This document shows, piece after piece, positions 15,335 to 22,215 of a DNA stretch of 36,435 bases (the first letter of the stretch is position 1; each line of letters starts with the position of its first letter). Location of the stretch: assembly GCA_910577935.1 (NCBI GenBank), contig CAJTOT010000009.1, forward strand, positions 63,566 to 100,000. The letters are read 5' to 3'. A model generated the notes under the pieces. It ran no database searches, was not told where the DNA came from, and worked only from the letters and a program-made list of their open reading frames with translations. The stretch comes from an uncultured Hungatella sp. (GTDB taxonomy: Bacteria > Bacillota > Clostridia > Lachnospirales > Lachnospiraceae). Position numbers and translations under genes: made by a program.

Positions 15335-16675
15335 ATGGAGTTTTTGACTGGAGTAAAACAGACGGAAAACGTGGGAATCCGGGAGATTCTGGATATCCTG
15401 GAGGGTGACGGCGAAGGAGGGCTGATAAAGGTCAGCGGAGCCGTCCACAACATCCGTGACATGGGTGAGGTGGCTTTTGTGATCCTGCGGAAGGCTGAGG
15501 GCCTGGTGCAGTGCGTCTATGAGGAGGGAAAGACGGAGTTTAAGCTGAAGGACCTGAAGGAAGAGTCGGCTGTGGAGGTGACGGGAACCGCAGTTTTGGA
15601 GGAGAGGGCTCCCCAGGGGTTTGAGATACGGCTTAAGACGGTGAAAGTGCTGTCGGAGCCGGACCAGGTCCTTCCCATGGCCGTCAGCAAATATAAGCTC
15701 CACACGTCCTTGGAGGCCAGGCTGGCTGTGCGTCCCGTCTCCCTGAGAAATGTGCGGGAGAGGGCAAAATTTAAGATCCAGGAGGGAATCGTCAGGGGAT
15801 TTCGGGACTTCCTCCACGACCAGGGATTTACGGAGATCCACACGCCCAAGATTGTGGCGAGAGGGGCGGAGGGCGGCTCCAACGTGTTCCGTCTGGACTA
15901 TTTCAACAAGAAGGCGGAGCTTGGGCAGAGTCCGCAGTTTTACAAACAGACCATGGTGGGAGTCTACGACAGGGTGTTTGAGGTGGCTCCCGTGTTCCGG
16001 GCGGAGAAGCACAACACCACCAGGCATTTAAACGAGTATATCGGCCTGGACTTTGAGATGGGGTATATAGACGGCTTTGAAGATGTCATGGCCATGGAGA
16101 CGGGATTTCTGCAGTATACAATGGAGCTGCTGAAAAGAGAGTACGGGAAGGAGCTGGACATGCTTCAGACGGTTCTCCCTGACGTGAGCCGGATTCCTGC
16201 GGTCCGCTTTGACAGAGCCAAGGAGCTGGTGTCTGAGAAATACAGCAGGAGAATCAAGAATCCTTATGACCTGGAGCCGGAGGAGGAGCTGCTTATCGGC
16301 AGATATTTTAAGGAGGAATACGGCAGCGATTTTGTCTTTGTCACCCACTATCCGTCAAAGAAGCGCCCGTTTTACGCCATGGATGACCCGGAGGATTCTA
16401 AATTCACCTTGAGCTTCGACCTGCTGTTCAAGGGCCTGGAGGTGACAACCGGGGGTCAGAGAATTCATGACTATCAGGAGCTTCTCGCCAAGATGGAGAA
16501 ACGGCGCATGGACCCGGAGGATATCGCCTCCTACTTGATGATCTTCAAGTACGGCATGCCTCCCCACGGCGGCCTTGGCATCGGTCTGGAGCGCCTGACC
16601 ATGAGATTGCTGGACGAGCAGAATGTCCGTGAGGCCAGCCTCTTCCCCCGCGACGTGAACCGGCTGGAGCCTTAG
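15335..16675 (+). CDS. aspS: Aspartyl-tRNA synthetase, archaeal type (probably non-discriminating)
   Basis: The 446-residue class IIb synthetase has an N-terminal OB-fold anticodon-binding domain (~1-115) and a catalytic domain with motif 2 (RVFEVAPVFRAEKHNTTRHLNEY) and motif 3 (GGLGIGLERLTMRLL). It lacks the large GAD insertion of bacterial AspRS, so it is the archaeal/eukaryotic form. In bacteria this form, next to gatCAB, usually charges both tRNA(Asp) and tRNA(Asn); Asp-tRNA(Asn) is then amidated. GAAAGGAGAG (15321-15330) selects ATG 15335 over the GTG/ATG further upstream. The operon is controlled by the T-box at 14787-15222. Confidence 0.93.
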   Translation: MEFLTGVKQTENVGIREILDILEGDGEGGLIKVSGAVHNIRDMGEVAFVILRKAEGLVQCVYEEGKTEFKLKDLKEESAVEVTGTAVLEERAPQGFEIRLKTVKVLSEPDQVLPMAVSKYKLHTSLEARLAVRPVSLRNVRERAKFKIQEGIVRGFRDFLHDQGFTEIHTPKIVARGAEGGSNVFRLDYFNKKAELGQSPQFYKQTMVGVYDRVFEVAPVFRAEKHNTTRHLNEYIGLDFEMGYIDGFEDVMAMETGFLQYTMELLKREYGKELDMLQTVLPDVSRIPAVRFDRAKELVSEKYSRRIKNPYDLEPEEELLIGRYFKEEYGSDFVFVTHYPSKKRPFYAMDDPEDSKFTLSFDLLFKGLEVTTGGQRIHDYQELLAKMEKRRMDPEDIASYLMIFKYGMPPHGGLGIGLERLTMRLLDEQNVREASLFPRDVNRLEP

Positions 16676-16692
16676 CGAGGCATGAGCAGTGC

Positions 16693-16757
16693 GGAATATA
16701 CCTCAGAAGCCCAGATGTCGTGCTTGCACGTAAGTCTGGGATTATGAGGTATATTCC
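16693..16757. repeat. Large three-tier hairpin between aspS and gatC
   Basis: GGAATATACCTCA (16693-16705) is perfectly complementary to TGAGGTATATTCC (16745-16757). Inside, CCCAGA (16710-16715) pairs with TCTGGG (16735-16740), then CGTGC (16719-16723) with GCACG (16726-16730). It begins 17 nt after the aspS stop and has no T tract, so it is more like an mRNA-stabilising or processing element, or a small mobile repeat, than a terminator. Confidence 0.7.
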
Positions 16758-16793
16758 ATAAGGCGAAGCCCGGAAAGCGAGATGGAGCGAAGC

Positions 16794-16914
16794 GGAATCG
16801 AGCGCGGCCCTGTGGGAAACCCAGCAGAGGCCGTCCGGAAAGAGGAATCGAGCGCGGCCCTGCGGAGAAACCCTGCAGAGGCCGTCCGGAAAGAGGAATC
16901 GAGCGCGGCCCTGT
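16794..16914 (+). repeat. Tandem ~50-bp GC-rich repeats upstream of gatC
   Basis: Two full units and one partial unit start with GGAATCGAGCGCGGCCCTG at 16794, 16844 and 16895 (periods 50 and 51 bp). Each full unit ends with CAGAGGCCGTCCGGAAAGAG and can fold as a small hairpin (GGCCCTG...CAGAGGCC). The stretch is open in the gatC frame and would encode repeated NPAEAVRKEESSAAL, but gatC starts at 17013 with a strong ribosome binding site, so the repeat is probably untranslated. Confidence 0.75.
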
Positions 16915-17012
16915 CAGGCACAGGAAGGCCGCAAGCCCGGAAAACAGAGGCGGGGAAGGCAAATCAAGCCCAGTCCCGCAGCTTAAACCCCACAGAAGGA
17001 GGACCCCCAAAC

Positions 17013-17306
17013 ATGGCAAACATTATCACCGACGAGACCATTGATTATGTAGGAATCCTGGCAAAGCTGGAGCTTTCCCGGGAGGAGAAAGAGGCGGCAA
17101 AGAAAGACATGGGCCGGATGCTGGATTACATTGACAAGCTGAATGAACTTGACACCGCGCAGGCAGAGCCTATGTCCCATATATTTTCCATGAATAATGT
17201 ATTTCGGGAGGATGTGGTGACAAACGGCGACGACAGGGACAGGATTCTCCAAAACGCGCCGGAACAGAAAGAGGGCGCTTTCAAGGTCCCAAGGACCGTA
17301 GAGTAG
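17013..17306 (+). CDS. gatC: Asp/Glu-tRNA amidotransferase subunit C
   Basis: The 97-residue protein has the GatC pattern: ITDETIDYVGILAKLELSREEKE, then DMGRMLDYIDKLNELDTAQAEPM, ending in NVFREDVVTNGDDRDRIL and FKVPRTVE. GatC is the small belt subunit that holds GatA and GatB together. AAGGAGG at 16996-17002 sets ATG 17013. The frame is open upstream for 77 more codons across the 50-bp repeats; that extension is not part of the family and is probably not translated. gatA follows 26 nt later. Confidence 0.94.
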   Translation: MANIITDETIDYVGILAKLELSREEKEAAKKDMGRMLDYIDKLNELDTAQAEPMSHIFSMNNVFREDVVTNGDDRDRILQNAPEQKEGAFKVPRTVE

Positions 17307-17332
17307 GATGAAGCGGGAAAGGAGCAAACCCT

Positions 17333-18775
17333 ATGAGCATACTGAACATGACTGCCCTGGAGCTGGGCAGAAAGATAAAGTCAGGAGATATCACTGCCCC
17401 GGAGGCCGCCAGGGCGGTTCTGGAGCAGATTAAGACACAGGAGCCGGTTATCCACGCCTACGTGACTGTGGACCAGGAGGGGGCTCTTGAGAGAGCCGCC
17501 GGAGTCCAGGAGAAAATCCGGAGGGGAGAGCTCACAGGCCCCCTCGCGGGAGTACCTGTGGCTGTCAAGGATAATCTGTGCACCAAGGGACTGCTGACCA
17601 CATGCAGTTCCAACATATTATATAACTTTGTCCCCGCCTACACGGCCCAGGCGGTTCTCAATCTGGAGGACGCAGGGGCGGTGGTGGTGGGAAAGACCAA
17701 CATGGACGAGTTCGCCATGGGCAGCACCACGGAAACCTCCGCCTTCGGGGTCACGAGAAATCCCAGAAACCCTGACCATGTGCCAGGGGGCTCTTCCGGC
17801 GGTTCCTGCGCGGCGGTGGCGGCGGAGGAATGCTTCTGCGCCCTGGGGTCAGACACCGGCGGCTCCATCCGCCAGCCCGGCTCCTACTGCGGAGTCACGG
17901 GAATCAAGCCCACTTACGGCACCGTATCCCGGTACGGCCTCATCGCCTACGGGTCCTCCCTGGACCAGGTAGGGCCCATTGCAAAGGATGTGTCTGACTG
18001 CGCGGCTCTTCTGGAAGCCATCGCCTCCTATGATAGGAAAGACAGCACCTCCATTCCCAGAAAGGACTTAGACTTCACCGGCGCTCTGGTGGACGACGTG
18101 AGGGGGATGAAAATCGGGATTCCCAGGGATTATCTGGGGGAGGGGCTGGACGACGAAGTGAGGGCGGCCGTGCTGAAGGCGGCCCAGGTTCTAAAGGACA
18201 GGGGAGCCGTGGTGGAGGAATTTGATTTGAGCCTGGCAGAGTACGCCATCCCCGCCTACTATGTCATCGCCTCCGCGGAGGCAAGCTCCAACTTATCCCG
18301 GTTTGACGGGGTGAAATACGGGCTTCGGGCAGAGGAGTACGAGGGCCTTCACCAGATGTACAAAAAGAGCCGTTCCCAGGGCTTCGGGCCGGAGGTAAAA
18401 CGGCGGATTATGCTGGGCTCTTTCGTCCTAAGCTCCGGCTATTACGACGCCTATTATCTGAAAGCCCTGCGCACAAAGGCCCTGATCAAGAAAGCCTTTG
18501 ACAAGGCGTTCGCGGACTATGACGTGATCCTGGGGCCGGTAGCTCCCACCACGGCGCCGAAGCTGGGTGAATCCCTGCAGGACCCTCTGAAAATGTATCT
18601 GGGGGACATTTACACAGTGTCCGTGAACCTGGCGGGAATCCCGGCTATGACCGTGCCCTGCGGACAGGATTCAAAAGGGCTTCCCATAGGTCTTCAGCTG
18701 ATGGGAGACTGTTTTCAGGAGAAGAAGATCATCCGGGCGGCGTATACATTTGAACAGACAGGGGAGGGAAGATAG
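17333..18775 (+). CDS. gatA: Asp/Glu-tRNA amidotransferase subunit A
   Basis: The 480-residue protein is the amidase subunit that releases ammonia from glutamine and passes it to GatB. The Lys-Ser-Ser triad is intact: Lys79 in VAVKDN, Ser154 in PGGSSGGS and Ser178 in SDTGGSIRQP, the same numbers as in the well-studied Staphylococcus enzyme. Length is standard. GGAAAGGAG lies just upstream of the ATG. The stop TAG is immediately followed by the gatB ATG with no gap, so the two are translationally linked. Confidence 0.97.
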   Translation: MSILNMTALELGRKIKSGDITAPEAARAVLEQIKTQEPVIHAYVTVDQEGALERAAGVQEKIRRGELTGPLAGVPVAVKDNLCTKGLLTTCSSNILYNFVPAYTAQAVLNLEDAGAVVVGKTNMDEFAMGSTTETSAFGVTRNPRNPDHVPGGSSGGSCAAVAAEECFCALGSDTGGSIRQPGSYCGVTGIKPTYGTVSRYGLIAYGSSLDQVGPIAKDVSDCAALLEAIASYDRKDSTSIPRKDLDFTGALVDDVRGMKIGIPRDYLGEGLDDEVRAAVLKAAQVLKDRGAVVEEFDLSLAEYAIPAYYVIASAEASSNLSRFDGVKYGLRAEEYEGLHQMYKKSRSQGFGPEVKRRIMLGSFVLSSGYYDAYYLKALRTKALIKKAFDKAFADYDVILGPVAPTTAPKLGESLQDPLKMYLGDIYTVSVNLAGIPAMTVPCGQDSKGLPIGLQLMGDCFQEKKIIRAAYTFEQTGEGR

Positions 18776-20209
18776 ATGAGCAGACAATACGAAACCGTGA
18801 TCGGGCTGGAAGTCCACGTGGAGCTGGCCACAAAAACCAAGATATTCTGCGGCTGCTCCACGGAGTTCGGGGGAGCGCCCAACACTCACACCTGCCCTGT
18901 GTGCACAGGCATGCCGGGCTCCCTCCCGGTGCTGAACAGGCAGGTGGTGGAATATGCCCTGGCGGTGGGCCTGGCCGCCAACTGTCAGATCAACCAGTAC
19001 TGTAAATTTGACCGGAAAAATTATTTTTATCCCGATAATCCCCAGAACTATCAGATTTCTCAGCTGTATCTCCCCATCTGCCATGACGGCTGGGTGGAGA
19101 TCGACACGGCGGCAGGCAGGAAGAAGGTGGGAATTCACGAGATTCACATGGAGGAGGATGCGGGGAAGCTGATCCATGACGAGTGGGAGGACTGCTCTCT
19201 GGTGGACTACAACCGAAGCGGCGTGCCCCTGATAGAGATCGTGTCGGAGCCGGACATGAGAAACGCGGAGGAGGTCATCGCGTATCTGGAGAAGCTGCGC
19301 CTCATGATCCAGTACCTGGGAGCCTCGGACTGCAAGCTCCAGGAAGGCTCCATGAGGGCTGACGTGAACCTGTCTGTCCGCGAGGCGGGGACTGCCCAGA
19401 TGGGAACCAGGACAGAGATGAAAAACTTAAACTCCTTCAAGGCCATTGCCAGGGCCATCGAGGGGGAGAGAAAGAGACAGATCGAGCTTTTGGAGGACGG
19501 AAAAAAGGTGGTTCAGGAGACAAGGCGGTGGGACGACAACAAGGAGAACTCTTATGCCATGCGCTCCAAGGAGGACGCCCAGGACTACCGGTATTTTCCT
19601 GACCCTGACTTAACGCCTGTGGTCATAAGCGATGAGTGGATTCAGGAGATCAGAGACCGGCAGCCGGAAATGTACACGGAGAAGGTGGCCAGATACCAGG
19701 AAGAGTTCCAGATTCCGGAGTATGACGCCAGGCTTCTCGCATCCTCCAAACACATGGCAGATGTGTTCGAGGAGACCACGGCCCTGTGCAAAAAGCCCAA
19801 GGAGGTGTCCAACTGGCTGATGGTGGAGGCCATGCGCCTCTTAAAGGACCGGGGACAGGACCCGGAAGATATGGCCTTCAGCCCCGGAAACCTGGCGAAG
19901 CTCATCCGGCTTGTGGAAAGCGCGGCCATCAACCGCACCGTGGCGAAGACCGTGTTCGAGGAAATATTTGTAAATGACATAGACCCGGAAACTTATGTGG
20001 AGGAAAAGGGGCTCCGGATGGTCAGCGACCAGGGGGCGCTTAAAAAGGTCATCCAGGAGATTCTGGCGGCCAACCCCCAGTCGGTGGCGGATTATCGGGG
20101 CGGCAAAGAGAAGGCCATGGGATTCCTGGTGGGCCAGACTATGCGGGCCATGAAGGGGAAGGCGGACCCGGCGGCAGTCAATAAGCTGATGCGGGAGCTG
20201 CTGGGGTGA
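18776..20209 (+). CDS. gatB: Asp/Glu-tRNA amidotransferase subunit B
   Basis: The 477-residue protein is the tRNA-binding and kinase/transamidase subunit that activates the Asp or Glu on misacylated tRNA(Asn)/tRNA(Gln). Signatures seen are ETVIGLEVHVELATKTKIFCGC, the zinc motif C-x-C...CPVC near residues 21-43, and HMEEDAGKL. The C-terminal ~150 residues are the helical/YqeY tail domain (GAL-K-K-V-I-Q-E-I...NPQSVADYRGGKEKA). Length and organisation are normal. No clear terminator follows, so transcription may continue into the aminotransferase gene. Confidence 0.97.
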   Translation: MSRQYETVIGLEVHVELATKTKIFCGCSTEFGGAPNTHTCPVCTGMPGSLPVLNRQVVEYALAVGLAANCQINQYCKFDRKNYFYPDNPQNYQISQLYLPICHDGWVEIDTAAGRKKVGIHEIHMEEDAGKLIHDEWEDCSLVDYNRSGVPLIEIVSEPDMRNAEEVIAYLEKLRLMIQYLGASDCKLQEGSMRADVNLSVREAGTAQMGTRTEMKNLNSFKAIARAIEGERKRQIELLEDGKKVVQETRRWDDNKENSYAMRSKEDAQDYRYFPDPDLTPVVISDEWIQEIRDRQPEMYTEKVARYQEEFQIPEYDARLLASSKHMADVFEETTALCKKPKEVSNWLMVEAMRLLKDRGQDPEDMAFSPGNLAKLIRLVESAAINRTVAKTVFEEIFVNDIDPETYVEEKGLRMVSDQGALKKVIQEILAANPQSVADYRGGKEKAMGFLVGQTMRAMKGKADPAAVNKLMRELLG

Positions 20210-20273
20210 CTTTGAAGGCGGCAACAGCTCCCCCCCGGCGGTTGCGGCCGCCATCCGAAGAGGCAGTTACCTC

Positions 20274-20302
20274 TTGACGAAACACACAAGATGGGGTAAA
20301 TT
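20274..20302 (+). promoter_or_regulatory. Possible internal promoter before the aminotransferase
   Basis: TTGACG (20274-20279) and TAAATT (20297-20302) are 17 nt apart in the 237-nt gap after gatB. The -10 is a 4/6 match. The gap also contains a GGGAGC/GCTCCC hairpin (20389-20404) without a T tract. Confidence 0.4.
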
Positions 20303-20446
20303 TACAGGAGACAGTCTGCGGGAGCCGCTCTGGAGGAAACCGCGCCGGAGCGCTGTACTGCGCCGGGAACCAGACTGCGGGTTCTGCCGGGAGCCGTGGC
20401 TCCCTGACGAGAAAGAACAGACTATGGAGAACGAGGAGGAGAACAT

Positions 20447-21787
20447 ATGAAACCATATGCGGAGATGACCAAAGAAGAACTGCAGTCTCTCAGAAAAGAG
20501 TTATCTCATAAATATAGAGAATTCCAGGGAAGGGATCTGAAGCTGGACATGTCCAGGGGAAAGCCAAGCGTGGACCAGCTGGATTTGTCCATGGGAATGA
20601 TGGATGTGTTGAGCAGTGATGACGACCTGACCTGTGACGACGGAACCGACTGCCGCAACTACGGCGTTCTCGACGGCATCAGCGAGGCGAAGGAGCTGCT
20701 TGCGGATATGATGGAGGTTCACCCGGACCAGATTATCATATACGGCAATTCCAGCCTGAATGTCATGTACGACACCATTTCCCGGTCCATGACCCACGGG
20801 GTTATGGGCAACACGCCCTGGTGCAAGCTGGACAAGGTAAAATTCCTCTGCCCGGTGCCGGGGTATGACCGCCATTTTTCCATCACCGAGTATTTTGACA
20901 TAGAGATGATCACGGTGCCCATGACGGACAAAGGGCCTGATATGGACATCGTCGAGAAGCTGGTGGCGGAGGACGAGGCGATCAAGGGCATCTGGTGTGT
21001 GCCCAAGTACTCCAACCCCCAGGGAATCTCCTACTCCGACGACACGGTGCGGCGTTTCGCCAGGCTGAAGCCGGCTGCCAAGGACTTCAGGATCTACTGG
21101 GACAATGCGTACACCATTCACCATCTCTACGACAGGGAGCAGGACCACTTGATCGAGATTCTGGCAGAGTGCAAGAGGGCGGGCAACCCGGACCTGGCCT
21201 ACAAGTTCGCCTCCACGTCGAAGATCAGCTTCCCGGGCTCCGGCATCGCCGCCATCGCGGCCTCCCAGAACAACCTGGTGGATATTAAAAAGCAGCTGCG
21301 GATCCAGACCATCGGCCACGACAAGGTGAACCAGCTGCGCCATGTCAGATTTTTCGGGGATATTCACGGCATGGTGGAACACATGCGTCTCCACGCCGAC
21401 ATCATGAGGCCGAAGTTTGAGGCGGTTGACGAGATTTTATCCAGAGAGCTGGGCGGTCTTGGCATCGGCACATGGACCACCCCCAAGGGCGGCTATTTTA
21501 TGGCTTTTGACTCCCTGGATGGATGCGCCAAGAAGATCGTGGCCAGATGCAAGAAGGCGGGACTGGTGATGACGGGAGCGGGGGCCACCTACCCTTACGG
21601 GAAAGACCCCCACGACAGCAACATCCGCATCGCTCCGTCCTACCCGCCCCTGTGCGATCTGCGCATCGCCATGGAATTGTTTGTCCTGTGTGTAAAACTG
21701 ACCAGTGTTGACAAGCTGCTGAAGGAACTGCCTGACAAAGAGCTTTCTGACGGGGCGCTGCCTGTTCATGGTCAGATTCAGGAGTAA
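20447..21787 (+). CDS. Aspartate aminotransferase, type Ic
   Basis: The 446-residue PLP enzyme belongs to the Asp_aminotransf family (type Ic AspAT), recognised by LKLDMSRGKPS near residue 30, VPKYSNPQGISYSDD, the PLP-contact WDNAYTIHHL and the Schiff-base Lys259 in STSKISFPGSG. It interconverts aspartate plus 2-oxoglutarate and oxaloacetate plus glutamate. GAGGAGGAGAAC is the ribosome binding site. Its place after aspS-gatCAB suggests it supplies aspartate and glutamate, both used by this tRNA pathway; that link is inference. The GtrA gene starts 5 nt after the stop. Confidence 0.9.
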   Translation: MKPYAEMTKEELQSLRKELSHKYREFQGRDLKLDMSRGKPSVDQLDLSMGMMDVLSSDDDLTCDDGTDCRNYGVLDGISEAKELLADMMEVHPDQIIIYGNSSLNVMYDTISRSMTHGVMGNTPWCKLDKVKFLCPVPGYDRHFSITEYFDIEMITVPMTDKGPDMDIVEKLVAEDEAIKGIWCVPKYSNPQGISYSDDTVRRFARLKPAAKDFRIYWDNAYTIHHLYDREQDHLIEILAECKRAGNPDLAYKFASTSKISFPGSGIAAIAASQNNLVDIKKQLRIQTIGHDKVNQLRHVRFFGDIHGMVEHMRLHADIMRPKFEAVDEILSRELGGLGIGTWTTPKGGYFMAFDSLDGCAKKIVARCKKAGLVMTGAGATYPYGKDPHDSNIRIAPSYPPLCDLRIAMELFVLCVKLTSVDKLLKELPDKELSDGALPVHGQIQE

Positions 21788-21791
21788 TGTA

Positions 21792-22214
21792 ATGAATTTT
21801 AAGATAGAAAAGCTGTGCAACAGAGAAAGTATTTTTTATGTTATTTTCGGAGTTCTGACTACGGCGACAGACTGGCTTTGCTACTCGGCTCTGCGGGCTG
21901 TGGGCGCGGATTACAGGGTGTCCACGGCCTTAAGCTGGTCGGCGGCGGTGATTTTTGCCTTTGCGACCAACAAATTTTTTGTGTTTCAGAGCCTGAATGT
22001 GAAGGCCGCCTGTATCTGGAAAGAATTTGTGCCCTTTGCGGCCGGCCGGGTGGCTACGGGAATTTTTACCATGGCGGGGATGGTGGTCATGGTAGATATG
22101 CTTCACTGGAACGAATATTTTGGAAAATTTGTGGTTTCGGCGATCTCCCTGGTACTGAATTATATTCTGAGCAAGTTTTTGATTTTTAAAAAAGCAGATA
22201 ACGGGGGAAGCTGA
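21792..22214 (+). CDS. GtrA-family membrane protein
   Basis: The 140-residue protein has four hydrophobic segments and the GtrA pattern FYVIFGVLTTATDWLCYSAL ... FATNKFFVF ... NYILSKFLIFKK. GtrA proteins are thought to flip polyprenyl-linked sugars or support cell-envelope glycosylation. The in-frame GTG at 21768 lies inside the aminotransferase gene; AGGAG (21780-21784) supports ATG 21792. The gene is followed one base later by a YfhO-type gene, and the pairing of GtrA and YfhO fits a lipid-linked sugar decoration pathway. No polyprenyl-phosphate glycosyltransferase is next to them in this window. Confidence 0.85.
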   Translation: MNFKIEKLCNRESIFYVIFGVLTTATDWLCYSALRAVGADYRVSTALSWSAAVIFAFATNKFFVFQSLNVKAACIWKEFVPFAAGRVATGIFTMAGMVVMVDMLHWNEYFGKFVVSAISLVLNYILSKFLIFKKADNGGS

Positions 22215-22215
22215 T

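Noticed and set aside
16794..16914. CRISPR array
   Set aside because: The units are adjacent tandem repeats of 50-51 bp with no unique spacers, and no cas genes are present.
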